Source: Aureimonas altamirensis
GTDB taxonomy: Bacteria > Pseudomonadota > Alphaproteobacteria > Rhizobiales > Rhizobiaceae
DNA: 64,000 nt
NCBI RefSeq assembly: GCF_023702225.1
Contig: NZ_JAMQCO010000002.1
Coordinates: 460,327-524,326 of the forward strand
Direction: 5' to 3'
The notes under the pieces were generated by a model. It searched no databases. It saw nothing but the letters and a program-made list of their open reading frames with translations, and was not told where the DNA came from. Position numbers and translations under genes: made by a program. Below are positions 1 through 8,622 of this stretch, one piece after another. Each line of letters starts with the position of its first letter. Position 1 is the stretch's first letter.

Positions 1-1
1 C

Positions 2-460
2 ATTTCCTATACCTCACCCTCGGGCCAGCAGGCCGACAGCCGGTTCGCCGGAACCTTCCTGCTGGGCGGCCAGATCAAAGGGGGCGCCCCGCGCCTGTTC
101 ATGATCTATCCGGAAGGCAACTTCATCGAAGCGGGCGCTGACAACCCCTTCTTCCAGATCGGCGAACACAAATACGGACGGCCGATCCTGGTCCGCACCT
201 ACGACCATTCCATGTCGCTGGAGGAAGCCGTCAAGCTGCTTCTGGTGTCATTCGATTCGACCATCAAGTCCAACCTCTCGGTCGGGCTTCCGATCGACCT
301 CCAGACCTACCGGGCCGGCAGCCTGGAGGCAGGATATCACCAGCGCTTCGACGAGCGAGACCCCTACTACCAGACCATCGCGGACGGCTGGTCGGGGGCG
401 CTTAAGGAAGCGTTCGACCGCCTTCCGCCCTTCCTGCCGGACGCGCCCGTCAGCGGCTGA
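2..460 (+). CDS. Proteasome-type (HslV-like) peptidase, C-terminal part
   Basis: The reading frame is open from the left edge, so the gene begins outside the window; 152 C-terminal residues are visible. Motifs such as FLLGGQIKGG, PRLFMIYPEGNFIEA, FFQIGEHKYGRPIL and VSFDSTIKSNLSVGLPIDL match the predicted proteasome-type protease family (COG3484), Ntn-hydrolases distantly related to HslV. Such enzymes use an N-terminal threonine nucleophile, which lies off the window and cannot be checked. The family is often adjacent to transglutaminase-like and alpha-E genes; that side is not visible. It converges with the DUF971 gene, the two stops overlapping by 11 bases. Family assignment is firm; substrate is unknown. 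Confidence 0.85.
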   Translation: MSYTSPSGQQADSRFAGTFLLGGQIKGGAPRLFMIYPEGNFIEAGADNPFFQIGEHKYGRPILVRTYDHSMSLEEAVKLLLVSFDSTIKSNLSVGLPIDLQTYRAGSLEAGYHQRFDERDPYYQTIADGWSGALKEAFDRLPPFLPDAPVSG

Positions 461-809
461 GGCCCTTTTCGGCAAGGTCCGCCAGATAGGCTTGCCATAG
501 GCCATCCTGATCGCGGCCGAGTTCGGCAAGATAGCTCCAGGTAAAGATTCCCGTATCGTGCCCGTCGTCGAAGACGATGCGGATCGCGTAGTGACCGACG
601 GGCAGGACATCCGCAATGGCGACGTCGCGTTTTCCGCCGACGGTGACCTTCTGTTCCGCCGAGTGGCCCTGCACCTCGGCGGAGGGTGAGTGCACGCGCA
701 GCATCTCCGCCGTGAAGGCATGCTCGACGCCATCGGAGCCCGTCACTTTCAGCGTGCGGCGATCACGGGTGACCGCAATCTTCGCTGGCGCCGCCACCTT
801 GTCGCTCAT
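450..809 (-). CDS. DUF971 / gamma-butyrobetaine hydroxylase-like N-terminal domain protein
   Basis: A 119-aa soluble protein starting MSDKVAAPAKIAVTRDRRTL. The LKVTGSDGVEHAFTAEMLRVHSPSAEVQGH stretch (about residues 20-50) and the VLPVGHYAIRIVFDDGHDTGIFTWSYL stretch (about residues 69-96) are the diagnostic halves of the DUF971/GBBH-like N-terminal domain, which also occurs fused to gamma-butyrobetaine hydroxylases and Mrp-type ATPases. The stand-alone form has no established function. The start at 809 is chosen because GGAG lies about 7 bases upstream; an ATG nine codons earlier has no comparable site. It is divergent from moaA, with 79 bases between starts, an arrangement that suggests but does not prove a link to cofactor metabolism. 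Confidence 0.8.
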   Translation of the reverse strand: MSDKVAAPAKIAVTRDRRTLKVTGSDGVEHAFTAEMLRVHSPSAEVQGHSAEQKVTVGGKRDVAIADVLPVGHYAIRIVFDDGHDTGIFTWSYLAELGRDQDGLWQAYLADLAEKGLSR

Positions 810-888
810 ACAACTCTCCGTACCGATCTTGACCATGGGGTAGCGCCCTTCCACATTGCTGACAACAGGCAGAAGAGCAGGAAGCATC

Positions 889-1932
889 GTGTCATCAGCA
901 GCGGCCCTCGCGCCGACCCCGCGCCATAACGGCAGTATGATCGATCCTTTCGGACGCCGGATCTCGTATCTTCGCGTGTCGGTGACCGATAGGTGCGACC
1001 TGCGCTGCGTATACTGCATGTCCGAGCATATGGAGTTCCTGCCGCGCCGCGAGCTTCTGACGCTCGAGGAACTGGACCGGCTGTGCACGGCCTTTATCGA
1101 TCGCGGCGTAAAACGCCTTCGGCTGACGGGCGGAGAGCCGCTGGTACGCAAGAACGTGATGTCGCTGGTGCGCGGCCTGTCGCGGCATCTGCACAGTGGG
1201 GCTTTGTCGGAACTGACGCTCACCACCAACGGCACGCAGCTTGCCGCCCATGCGGACGAGCTTGCGGCCTGCGGCGTGCGGCGCCTGAACGTGTCGCTCG
1301 ATACGCTCGATGCCGACAAGTTCCACATGATCACCCGCCGCGGCGACTTCGACCGCGTGATGGATGGCATCGCCGCCGCCAGGCGCGCCGGCATCGACGT
1401 CAAGATCAACACCGTCGCTCTCCGGAACTTCAACCAGGGCGAGATCCCGGACATGATCCGCTGGGCCCATGGGCTCGGCCTCGGCCTGACGCTCATCGAG
1501 ACGATGCCGATGGGAGACGTCGGCGAGGACCGGACCGACAGATACCTCCCGCTGTCCGTGCTGCGTCACGAGCTTGCCGCCAGGCATGGCTTCACCCTCA
1601 CGGAGTCGAACCATCGCACCGGTGGGCCGTCGCGTTATTTCGACGTGGCGGAAACCGGCGGGCGATTGGGGTTCATCACGCCGATGACGCATAATTTCTG
1701 CGAAAGCTGCAACCGCGTCCGGATCACATGCACGGGCACCTTGTACATGTGCCTCGGACAGGAAGACGCGGCCGACCTGCGTGGTGCGCTGCGTGCCTCC
1801 GAAGGCGACGAACTGCTCCACCGCGTCATCGACGATGCGATCCTGCGCAAGCCCAAGGGGCATGATTTCGTGATCGACAGGCAGACCCGCCAGCCGGCGG
1901 TTTCGCGCACGATGTCCGTCACCGGAGGTTGA
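889..1932 (+). CDS. moaA: GTP 3',8-cyclase (molybdenum cofactor biosynthesis protein A)
   Basis: Radical SAM enzyme that, with MoaC, converts GTP to cyclic pyranopterin monophosphate in the first step of molybdenum cofactor synthesis. From the chosen GTG it is 347 aa. C36-x3-C40-x2-C43 (motif CDLRCVYC) is the radical SAM cluster, [10 protein letters not shown] follows, and the C-terminal cluster cysteines lie in [11 protein letters not shown] and a later C. The protein ends in Gly-Gly, as in MoaA proteins where that tail enters the active site. GTG at 889 follows AGGAA at 879-883; an ATG at 937 (331 aa, MIDPFGRR) is an equally reasonable start. mobA lies 2.7 kb downstream; no moaC is visible nearby. 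Confidence 0.95.
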   Translation: MSSAAALAPTPRHNGSMIDPFGRRISYLRVSVTDRCDLRCVYCMSEHMEFLPRRELLTLEELDRLCTAFIDRGVKRLRLTGGEPLVRKNVMSLVRGLSRHLHSGALSELTLTTNGTQLAAHADELAACGVRRLNVSLDTLDADKFHMITRRGDFDRVMDGIAAARRAGIDVKINTVALRNFNQGEIPDMIRWAHGLGLGLTLIETMPMGDVGEDRTDRYLPLSVLRHELAARHGFTLTESNHRTGGPSRYFDVAETGGRLGFITPMTHNFCESCNRVRITCTGTLYMCLGQEDAADLRGALRASEGDELLHRVIDDAILRKPKGHDFVIDRQTRQPAVSRTMSVTGG

Positions 1933-2080
1933 ACGGGCGGCGCGTCCAATCGCCGCATTTTGCGCGCATTCGGGATACAAGTTTACGTGTTGGAACGCGT
2001 GGGGGACACCGCCGTTCTACCACCGATGAACGGCCGCGAAGCGCGGCATCGAGCCAAATTCCAAGGGGAGTTTCGTCAGC

Positions 2081-2293
2081 ATGAAGAAGACTTTGAAGCC
2101 GGTTCTGGCCCTGGCCGCCGTCGTGATGATCACCGCCGGCTGCACGCAGACCGAGCGCACCGTCAGCGGCGCCGCGATCGGCGGTGTCGGCGGCGCTGCG
2201 GTGGGCAACGCGGTGGGCGGCGGCACGGGCGCCCTCATCGGTGGCCTGGGTGGTGCGGGTGCGGGCGCGCTGATCGGCCGCAATACCTACTAG
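2081..2293 (+). CDS. Small glycine-zipper lipoprotein
   Basis: A 70-aa protein with a lipoprotein signal: MKKTLKPVLALAAVVMITAGC has a basic N-terminus, a hydrophobic core and an ITAGC lipobox with the acylated cysteine at residue 21. The mature part is almost entirely glycine-zipper repeats (AAIGGVGGAAVGNAVGGG..ALIGGLGGAGAGALIG), as in small SlyB/OmpA-associated alphaproteobacterial envelope proteins. AAGGGGAG precedes the ATG by about 9 bases, and a strong intrinsic terminator follows 25 bases after the stop, so it is probably a monocistronic, well-expressed envelope protein. Exact role unknown. Confidence 0.85.
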   Translation: MKKTLKPVLALAAVVMITAGCTQTERTVSGAAIGGVGGAAVGNAVGGGTGALIGGLGGAGAGALIGRNTY

Positions 2294-2317
2294 GTCGCTT
2301 CCCTTTTTGGGCCCGAG

Positions 2318-2349
2318 ATGCCGCTGCCCCGGGCAGCGGCATTTTTTTA
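2318..2349 (+). terminator. Rho-independent terminator of the glycine-zipper lipoprotein gene
   Basis: ATGCCGCTGCCC (2318-2329) is the exact reverse complement of GGGCAGCGGCAT (2331-2342), giving a GC-rich hairpin (the innermost pairs must open to form the loop) followed by TTTTTTT. It lies 25 bases after the lipoprotein stop. Confidence 0.9.
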
Positions 2350-2450
2350 TGGCCACCCTCGCCATAAGGGAAAAAGCGAAGTAAGCCTGACTATCGTCGC
2401 GGCCTCGGGAAAAGGGAGGGAGTCCGCGGTGGTCCCCGCATTCGCCTTCC

Positions 2451-3389
2451 ATGCCAGGTGACCTCGTGTCCATCGCCAGACAATCCGTCGAATCGGCAAG
2501 CGCCGCGGATAATCTGCGCGCGAGCCTGATGATGATCGGCTCGACGGCGCTGTTCGTCGTCAACGACACGCTGACGAAGATCGTCATGGAGGACATGTCG
2601 GCGGCCCAGGTCATCGCCATAAGGGGCGTGATGGTCTGCCTGCTTCTGTTCGCCATAGCCTGGCATCGCAAGGCGCTTCCCTCGTTGTCCGTGCTCAGGA
2701 ACCCGTACCTGATCGTGCGCACCCTTGCCGACGCCGGAACCACCTTCCTCTTCATGCTGGCGCTGGCCAACATGCCGATCGCGAATGCCTCGGCCATCTA
2801 TCAGGCCTTGCCGCTGGTCGTTACCGTCGGCGCCGCACTCTTTCTCGGCGAGGCGGTGGGCTGGCGGCGATGGACCGCCACCTTCGTCGGCTTTGTCGGC
2901 GTCGTCATCATCGTGCGTCCCGGCATGGAGGGCTTCTCGGTCTATTCCATCGCCGTGCTGCTGTCCGTCGTCACATCCGCGGCGCGCGATCTTGCGACAC
3001 GCCGTATGCCGAAGGGGCTTTCCTCGATAACGGTCGCGGCCATCACGGCGGCAACGATCACGATCCTCGGTGCGGCCCTGACGCCCTTCACCGGGGTCGC
3101 GCCCGTCACGTCCACCCATCTCGGCCTGATGGCCGCGGCAGCCATTCTGCTATCGGCCGGTTATGTGGTCATCGTGGCCGCCATGCGCGGCGGCGATGTC
3201 GGCTTCGTCGCGCCGTTCCGCTATACGGCGCTGCTCTTCGCCATCATCCTGGGCTTCCTGGTCTTCGGCGAACTGCCGGATTTCTGGTCCAGCATCGGCT
3301 CGGTCATCGTGGTCTTGTCCGGCCTCTACACCATCTACCGCGAGCGACGCCGCCACGCGGTGAAGATCGTCAAGGCGCAGGTACACTGA
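2451..3389 (+). CDS. DMT-superfamily (EamA) transporter
   Basis: A 312-aa polytopic membrane protein with the ten-helix, two-repeat pattern of EamA/RhaT-type drug/metabolite transporters. Repeat one starts near LRASLMMIGSTALFVVNDTLTKIV, and repeat two follows about residue 150, ending with the typical FGELPDFWSSIGSVIVVLSGL helix. Substrate is unpredictable within this family; efflux of metabolites or amino acids is usual. ATG 2451 has no obvious ribosome site, whereas GTG 2466 has AGGTG (2456-2460) five bases upstream and could be the real start (307 aa). The stop overlaps the start of the next exporter (TGATG), so it is the first gene of a coupled operon ending in mobA. Confidence 0.85.
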   Translation: MPGDLVSIARQSVESASAADNLRASLMMIGSTALFVVNDTLTKIVMEDMSAAQVIAIRGVMVCLLLFAIAWHRKALPSLSVLRNPYLIVRTLADAGTTFLFMLALANMPIANASAIYQALPLVVTVGAALFLGEAVGWRRWTATFVGFVGVVIIVRPGMEGFSVYSIAVLLSVVTSAARDLATRRMPKGLSSITVAAITAATITILGAALTPFTGVAPVTSTHLGLMAAAAILLSAGYVVIVAAMRGGDVGFVAPFRYTALLFAIILGFLVFGELPDFWSSIGSVIVVLSGLYTIYRERRRHAVKIVKAQVH

Positions 3390-4594
3390 TGGATACGAGA
3401 GCCCCGCAAATGCAGCCGCCAGCCGCAGCGGATCACTTCAGGCCATCGGCCAGCTTCATCCTTGCGCTCGTGCTTGCATCCGCACTGTCGCCGCTGGCCA
3501 TCAACATCTTCATTCCGTCGATGGCATCCATAGCGGGGCATCTCGATGCGGCCCCGGCCACCGTGGCGCTTGGCCTGTCGCTGTATCTTGTAACGGTCGC
3601 GGCCGTGCAGCTCATCGCCGGCCCCTTGTCCGACCGATACGGGCGGCGTCCGATCATGCTGGCCGGCATGGTGCTGTTCATCGTCGGCACGCTTCTCTGC
3701 ATCGCTGCCGAAAGCGCTGCGGTCTTCCTGGCCGGTCGGGTCATCCAGGCAGGCAGCGCCACCGGCATCGCCCTGTCGCGCGCCGTCGTGCGCGACCTTT
3801 TCCCGCGGGACCGGGCCGCCAGCATGATCGGCTACGTCACGATGGGCCTTGCCGTGGCACCGCTGATCGGCCCGGCGCTCGGCGGCGTCATGGACAGCCT
3901 GCTCGGCTGGCATTCCGTCTTCTGGCTGCTCGTCGTCTTCGGCGTCGTAACCCTGACGATGATCTGGGTCTATCTTCCGGAAACAGCAAAGGCGACGGGG
4001 GCGCCCGTTCGCGCGCAGTTCGGCGCCTACCGCCTGCTGATCGGATCGCCCGGCTTCTGGCGATATGCCGGCACGGCCACGCTCGTATCGGCTGTCTTCT
4101 TCACCTTTCTCGGCGGCGCGCCGTTCATCGCTTCCCATCAGCTCGGCATGAGCCCCGCCGGGTACGGTCTTTGGTTCATGGCCTGCTCCATGGGCTACAT
4201 ACTCGGCAATTTCATCACCGGCCGTCTGTCGGGGCGGCTCGGTCTCGAACGGTTGATGCGTGCCGGCTCCATGGTCACCTTCGCGTCGACGCTGCCCCCG
4301 CTGGCGCTGTTCCTGACGGGCCATCTGTCGGCTGCCACGCTTTTCCTGCCGATGCTGTTCGTCGGGCTCGGCAACGGGCTTGCGGTTCCAACCTCGACCG
4401 CCGGCGGCGTATCCGTCCGGCCCGAGGCCGCCGGCGCCGCAGCCGGGCTTCTGGGTGCGGTGCAGATCGGCGGCGGCGCCGCCGCCACCGCCATCGCGTC
4501 CAACCTCGCGCACTCGCCCGCCGCGGTCGCCGCCGTCATGGCAGGGTTAGGCGGGGCCGCCGTGGCGCTGGCGTTCAGGCGCATACGGCCGTGA
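3389..4594 (+). CDS. Bcr/CflA-type multidrug efflux MFS transporter
   Basis: A 401-aa major-facilitator protein. The N-terminal sequence LSPLAINIFIPSMASIAGHL, the motif-A loop GPLSDRYGRRPIMLAG and the helix-4/5 region GRVIQAGSATGIALSRAVVRD are hallmarks of the Bcr/CflA drug-resistance subfamily (12 helices, proton antiport). The ATG overlaps the upstream stop by one base (TGATG), and its own stop overlaps the mobA GTG (GTGA), so translation is coupled through the three genes. Substrate unknown; family members export bicyclomycin, chloramphenicol or sulfonamides, but most environmental homologues are untested. Confidence 0.9.
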   Translation: MDTRAPQMQPPAAADHFRPSASFILALVLASALSPLAINIFIPSMASIAGHLDAAPATVALGLSLYLVTVAAVQLIAGPLSDRYGRRPIMLAGMVLFIVGTLLCIAAESAAVFLAGRVIQAGSATGIALSRAVVRDLFPRDRAASMIGYVTMGLAVAPLIGPALGGVMDSLLGWHSVFWLLVVFGVVTLTMIWVYLPETAKATGAPVRAQFGAYRLLIGSPGFWRYAGTATLVSAVFFTFLGGAPFIASHQLGMSPAGYGLWFMACSMGYILGNFITGRLSGRLGLERLMRAGSMVTFASTLPPLALFLTGHLSAATLFLPMLFVGLGNGLAVPTSTAGGVSVRPEAAGAAAGLLGAVQIGGGAAATAIASNLAHSPAAVAAVMAGLGGAAVALAFRRIRP

Positions 4595-5205
4595 CCCTTG
4601 CAGGCGCAATCCTTGCCGGCGGCGCGGGGTCACGCATGCAGCCGTCCACCATGCCCAAACCCTTGCTGGAGATCGCCGGCCGTCCGCTCGTAGCCCACGT
4701 CGTCGAGCGCATGGAAGGCCAGGTCCATCCACTGCTCATCAACAGCCCCTGCAACGACGGGTTCGAGCGGTTCGGACTTACCCTGGTGCCGGACCTCCGC
4801 CCGCAACGCCTGGGGCCTCTCGCCGGCATGGAAGCCGTGCATGCGTATCTGTCCACCGGTTTTCCACAAGCTTCGCACATCCTCTTCGCACCGGCCGACA
4901 CGCCCTTCCTGCCGGAGGATTTCGTGGCGCGGATGAGCCGGTCGCCGGGGCGCGTGCGGATCGCACGAAGCGACGAACGGCTTCATCCGACGGCCTCGCT
5001 CTGGCCGATTGCGGCGCTGTCCGGGCTGAGCGCCTATCTGGAGACGCCCGGGTGCCGGCGTTCCGTCCTGGACTATGCCCATCTTCAAGGGTTCGAGGCG
5101 GAGGACTTCGCGGTCGGCGACGGCATCGATCCGTTCTTCAACGTCAACCGCCCCGCCGACCTCGATGCCGCCAGTGCGCATTTGACGCTTCGACCGGGGG
5201 GATGA
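4591..5205 (+). CDS. mobA: Molybdenum cofactor guanylyltransferase (MobA-like)
   Basis: A 204-aa nucleotidyltransferase that would attach GMP to molybdopterin to form MGD. Visible motifs are ILAGGAGSRM near the N-terminus, the following Lys in MPKPLLEIAGRPL, VPDLRPQRLGPLAGMEAV, the metal-binding APADTPFLP segment and the C-terminal FFNVNRPADL, all in MobA order and length. The loop after GSRM reads QPSTMPKPLL rather than the usual GxDKAL, closer to other sugar-nucleotide transferases, so substrate is a little less certain. The GTG start overlaps the MFS stop as GTGA. Sitting at the end of an exporter operon instead of beside mobB is unusual. Confidence 0.85.
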   Translation: MTLAGAILAGGAGSRMQPSTMPKPLLEIAGRPLVAHVVERMEGQVHPLLINSPCNDGFERFGLTLVPDLRPQRLGPLAGMEAVHAYLSTGFPQASHILFAPADTPFLPEDFVARMSRSPGRVRIARSDERLHPTASLWPIAALSGLSAYLETPGCRRSVLDYAHLQGFEAEDFAVGDGIDPFFNVNRPADLDAASAHLTLRPGG

Positions 5206-5307
5206 CCCCGGTTGCCATTTGCGTCGAAACAGGCAGTATCGCGGAATTATGCGGCACGCACACAAAACGTGCTGCACATAGCAACGTCTTAATGAGGTTT
5301 CGGGGAT

Positions 5308-6105
5308 ATGCAGCTTATTCATCGCCTACTCCTGGCCGCCGCGGCCCTTGCCATCGTCGCCGGCCCTGCGAGCGCCCAGGAGTCGGATGCCGACAAGACC
5401 TGGACGGAAATCAGAATCGGCACCGAAGGCGCCTATCCCCCCTTCAACTTCCTCAACTCGGCCGGCGAGCTCGAAGGGTTCGACATCGACATCACCCGGG
5501 CCCTTTGCGCGCAAATGCAGGTTACCTGCACTTTCGTGACGTCCGACTGGGACGGCATCATCCCTGCCCTTCAGAACGGGCGCTTCGACGCCATCGTGGC
5601 CTCCATGTCGATCACGCCGGAGCGGTCCGAGCAGGTGCTCTTCACCAACAAGTACTACAACACGCCGGGCGCCATCGCCGTGCCGAAGGACAGCGACCTG
5701 ACGGAAGCGACGCCTGAAGCCCTGGCGGGCAAGGCCATCGGCGTGCAGGGCGGCACGACGCACTCGCAGGCCGCGGAATTCTTCTTCCCCGATGCCGATG
5801 TGCGCGTGTATCCGACGGCGGAGGAATACAAGCTCGACATCGAGAACGGGCGCGTCGACGCGGTGATGGACGACATCGTCGTTCTTTCCGAGTGGATCAA
5901 GAGCGACGCCGGCGCCTGCTGCAAGGTGCTGGCGCAGATGCCTGTGAACGAAGAAATCTACGGCCCGGGCGCGGGCATCGCTCTGCGCAAGGGCAACGAC
6001 AAGCTCAAGTCCATGTTCGACGAGGCGATCGTGGCGATCCGGGAGAACGGCGAGTACCAGAAGGTGCAGGCCAAGTATTTCGACTTCGACGTCTACGGCG
6101 ACTGA
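5308..6105 (+). CDS. Polar amino-acid ABC transporter, periplasmic binding protein (Lys/Arg/Orn/octopine type)
   Basis: A 265-aa secreted protein with a clear Sec signal peptide (LLLAAAALAIVAGPASA-QE, cleavage near residue 23). Family signatures include IRIGTEGAYPPFNFLNSAGELEGFDIDITRALC, SDWDGIIPALQNGRFDAIVASMSITPER and a Cys-Cys pair near SDAGACCKVL that resembles the ArgT/OccT group. It binds a cationic or opine-type amino acid in the periplasm and delivers it to the permease pair immediately downstream. A perfect intercistronic hairpin follows its stop, a common way to keep binding-protein transcript more abundant than permease transcript. The gene is the first of the cluster. Confidence 0.92.
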   Translation: MQLIHRLLLAAAALAIVAGPASAQESDADKTWTEIRIGTEGAYPPFNFLNSAGELEGFDIDITRALCAQMQVTCTFVTSDWDGIIPALQNGRFDAIVASMSITPERSEQVLFTNKYYNTPGAIAVPKDSDLTEATPEALAGKAIGVQGGTTHSQAAEFFFPDADVRVYPTAEEYKLDIENGRVDAVMDDIVVLSEWIKSDAGACCKVLAQMPVNEEIYGPGAGIALRKGNDKLKSMFDEAIVAIRENGEYQKVQAKYFDFDVYGD

Positions 6106-6112
6106 GCAGCGG

Positions 6113-6143
6113 GATCGCGCCGGGCATGACGTCCGGCGCGATC
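6113..6143 (+). promoter_or_regulatory. Intercistronic hairpin between binding-protein and permease genes
   Basis: GATCGCGCCGG (6113-6123) is perfectly inverted at 6133-6143 with a 9-base loop, eight bases after the binding-protein stop. It has no following T-run, so it is better explained as an mRNA-stabilising or attenuating stem than a full terminator. ABC importer operons often carry such stems to raise binding-protein levels over permease. Confidence 0.75.
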
Positions 6144-6165
6144 ATGCCGCCGACATGGTTTCTCC

Positions 6166-6876
6166 ATGAACGACGTTCTTTCCCTGCTTGCCTATGGCGA
6201 TGCCGGTTGGGGTGACGAAATCCTGTCCGGTGTCGGCATTACCGTCGCGCTGTCGCTGGCCACGCTGCCGCTCGGCCTCGGGCTGGGCCTTGTGCTGGCA
6301 CTGGCGAAGCGCACCGAGGATCCGGCCCTGCGCCTGTCGGCCAACATCTACACGACCATCTTTCGTGGCCTGCCCGAGCTCCTGACGCTGTTTCTCGTGT
6401 ATTACGGCGGACAATCCCTCATCAATTCGGCATTCGGCGCCGCCGGCCTGCCCGCGCTGACGATCTCCAGCTTCATTGCCGGCATGATAGCGCTTGGCAT
6501 GGTCTTCTCGGCCTTCGCATCCGAAGTCTTCCTGTCGGCCTTCCAGGCGATACCGGCGGGCCAGGCCGAGGCGGGGCGCGCGCTGGGCATGCATCGCTTC
6601 GCCATCTTCTACAAGATCACCTTTCCACAGCTCGTCCGCCACGCCCTGCCCGGCCTGTCGAACTGCTGGCAGAACCTGCTCAAGGATACCGCGCTCGTCT
6701 CGGTCATCGGCCTGGCCGATATCCTGCGGCAGACCAGCATCGCCGCGCGCGTCACCCGCGAGCCCTTCCTGTTCTTCGGGCTGGCCTGCGTGCTGTTCCT
6801 CATCCTGACATTCATTTCCGGCGCCGGGATCGCGCGGCTCGAACGGTGGACGAATCGAGGAGTGATGGCCCGATGA
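6166..6876 (+). CDS. Polar amino-acid ABC transporter permease (HisQ/OccQ type)
   Basis: A 236-aa inner-membrane permease. LSGVGITVALSLATLPLGLGLGLVLALAKR, the FRGLPELLTLFLVYYG segment and the EAA loop (QAEAGRALGMHRFAIFYKI..P) place it in the HisQ half of the HAAT family. It forms a heterodimer with the next permease. The last codons overlap the ATG of that gene (ATGA), so synthesis is coupled. No ATPase gene follows, so an ATP-binding subunit must be encoded elsewhere or shared. Confidence 0.92.
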   Translation: MNDVLSLLAYGDAGWGDEILSGVGITVALSLATLPLGLGLGLVLALAKRTEDPALRLSANIYTTIFRGLPELLTLFLVYYGGQSLINSAFGAAGLPALTISSFIAGMIALGMVFSAFASEVFLSAFQAIPAGQAEAGRALGMHRFAIFYKITFPQLVRHALPGLSNCWQNLLKDTALVSVIGLADILRQTSIAARVTREPFLFFGLACVLFLILTFISGAGIARLERWTNRGVMAR

Positions 6877-7661
6877 GCGCCTCGACCGTCCGGCAGCGAC
6901 CGGGCCTTGTCGGCATAGTGACGCTGACGTTCTGGTTCCTCGCGGCGATCGGCCTCGTCTGGTATCTCTATTCGGCCTACAACCCCATCTTGTTCGAGCG
7001 GTATGCGGGGCGCTATCTCGACGGCCTCTGGGTCACGATCCAGTTCGTCTTCATTTCCTTCATCTTCGGTGCAGCGCTTTCGGTGCCGGTTGCCTTCGGC
7101 CGCATGTCCGAAAACCGGATCACCGGAACGCTGGCCTATGGCTTCGTCAGCTTCTTCCGGGGCACGCCCTTCATCGCCCAGATCTTCCTGATCTATTACG
7201 GCTTCGCCAGTTTCCGGGGCGCCTTCGAGACGGTCGGCCTGTGGTGGTTTTTCCGCGACGCCTGGTTCTGCGCCATTTTCGCCATGGTTCTCAACACCGC
7301 GGCCTACCAGGCGGAAATCCTGCGCGGGGCGATCCAGAGCGTTCCGCGAGGCCAGTGGGAAGGCGCCAATTCGCTCGGCCTGTCACGCACCGTCACCTTC
7401 TTCAAGGTGATCCTGCCGCAGGCGCTGATGGTGGCCCTGAGGCCCTACGCCAACGAGTTGATCCTGATGGTGAAGACATCCGCGATCATCGCCATCGTCA
7501 CGGTCTTCGACCTGTTCGGGGTCACGCGACGCGCCTACAGCCAGACCTACGATTTCCAGACCTATGTCTGGGCGGCGGTGATCTACCTCTTCATCGTGGA
7601 GACCTTGCGCAACCTGACGATCATGGCGGAAAATCGGCTGACGCGCCACCTGAAACGCTAG
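6873..7661 (+). CDS. Polar amino-acid ABC transporter permease (HisM/OccM type)
   Basis: A 262-aa inner-membrane permease partnered with the preceding HisQ-like subunit. YLDGLWVTIQFVFISFIFG, SFFRGTPFIAQIFLIYYGF and the EAA loop PRGQWEGANSLGLSRTVTFFKVILPQ are typical. The start at 6873 is chosen from the ATGA overlap with the upstream stop and the GAGGAG about 10 bases upstream; an upstream ATG (6846) lies inside the previous gene. The transporter set is binding protein, HisQ, HisM, with the HisP ATPase missing from the locus. Confidence 0.92.
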   Translation: MSASTVRQRPGLVGIVTLTFWFLAAIGLVWYLYSAYNPILFERYAGRYLDGLWVTIQFVFISFIFGAALSVPVAFGRMSENRITGTLAYGFVSFFRGTPFIAQIFLIYYGFASFRGAFETVGLWWFFRDAWFCAIFAMVLNTAAYQAEILRGAIQSVPRGQWEGANSLGLSRTVTFFKVILPQALMVALRPYANELILMVKTSAIIAIVTVFDLFGVTRRAYSQTYDFQTYVWAAVIYLFIVETLRNLTIMAENRLTRHLKR

Positions 7662-7740
7662 ATCGGGGCGTTAATCCGTGAAACCGCGCGCCCGGCATGC
7701 CATGCTGGGGTGATCCTGCGAGTCGCATGGGAAGGAACGC

Positions 7741-8610
7741 ATGGCTAAAGTTGCATTCATCGGCCTCGGCGTCATGGGCTATCCGATGGCGGGCCATCTG
7801 GCCCGAAAGGGCGGCCACGAGACGACCGTCTACAACCGTACCGCGCAGAAAGCTCGCAAGTGGGCCGACGAGTTTGGCGGCCATGCCGCCGACACGCCGC
7901 GCGATGCGGCGGCGGAGGCGGATTACGTGTTCATGTGCGTCGGCAACGATGACGATGTCCGCTCCGTCGTCTACGGCAAAGACGGCATCCTGGCCGGTTT
8001 GAAGGACGGTGCCGTCCTGATCGACAACACCACCGCCTCCGCCCATCTTGCCCGCGAGCTTGGCGATGCGGTGGAAAAGGCCAGGGGCCGCTTCCTCGAT
8101 GCGCCGGTTTCGGGCGGCCAGGCCGGCGCCGAGAACGGCGTCCTGACCGTTATGGCCGGCGGCGACGAGAAGACCTTCGAGGATGCCAGGCCCGTCATCG
8201 ACGCCTATGCCCGCATGGTCGGGCTGATGGGCCCCGTGGGCTCGGGCCAGCTCGCCAAGATGATGAACCAGATCTGCATTGCCGGCCTCGTGCAGGGCTT
8301 GGCGGAGGCGGTCCAGTTCGGCCGCAATGCCGGCCTCGACATCGAAAAGGTGATTTCCGTCATCTCCAAGGGCGCCGCCGGCTCCTGGCAGATGGAAAAC
8401 CGCCACAAGACGATGATCGACCGGAAATACGATTTCGGCTTTGCCACCGAATGGATGCGAAAGGATCTCGGCATCTGCCTGGAAGAAGCGAAGGCCAACG
8501 GCTCCTCGCTGCCGGTTACGGCGCTGATCGACCAGTTCTATGCCGAAGTCGTCGGCATGGGCGGTGCGCGGTGGGATACGTCCTCGCTGCTGGCGCGGCT
8601 GGAACGGTAG
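7741..8610 (+). CDS. NAD(P)-dependent beta-hydroxyacid dehydrogenase (3-hydroxyisobutyrate dehydrogenase family)
   Basis: A 289-aa soluble oxidoreductase. VAFIGLGVMGYPMAGHL is the Rossmann dinucleotide-binding motif; DAPVSGGQAGAENGVLTVMAGG is the substrate-binding signature, and GQLAKMMNQI carries the catalytic lysine of this family (HIBADH, tartronate semialdehyde reductase, GLYR). The substrate cannot be chosen from sequence alone: 3-hydroxyisobutyrate, tartronate or succinic semialdehydes are all possible. AGGAA precedes the ATG at an ordinary distance. It converges with the Lrp gene, leaving 12 bases between stops. Confidence 0.9.
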   Translation: MAKVAFIGLGVMGYPMAGHLARKGGHETTVYNRTAQKARKWADEFGGHAADTPRDAAAEADYVFMCVGNDDDVRSVVYGKDGILAGLKDGAVLIDNTTASAHLARELGDAVEKARGRFLDAPVSGGQAGAENGVLTVMAGGDEKTFEDARPVIDAYARMVGLMGPVGSGQLAKMMNQICIAGLVQGLAEAVQFGRNAGLDIEKVISVISKGAAGSWQMENRHKTMIDRKYDFGFATEWMRKDLGICLEEAKANGSSLPVTALIDQFYAEVVGMGGARWDTSSLLARLER

Positions 8611-8622
8611 CCTGCCCCTGGC

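Noticed and set aside
5193-5212. Terminator after mobA
   Set aside because: A 7-bp stem overlaps the stop codon, but there is no T-run and the loop is within the gene end; too weak to annotate.
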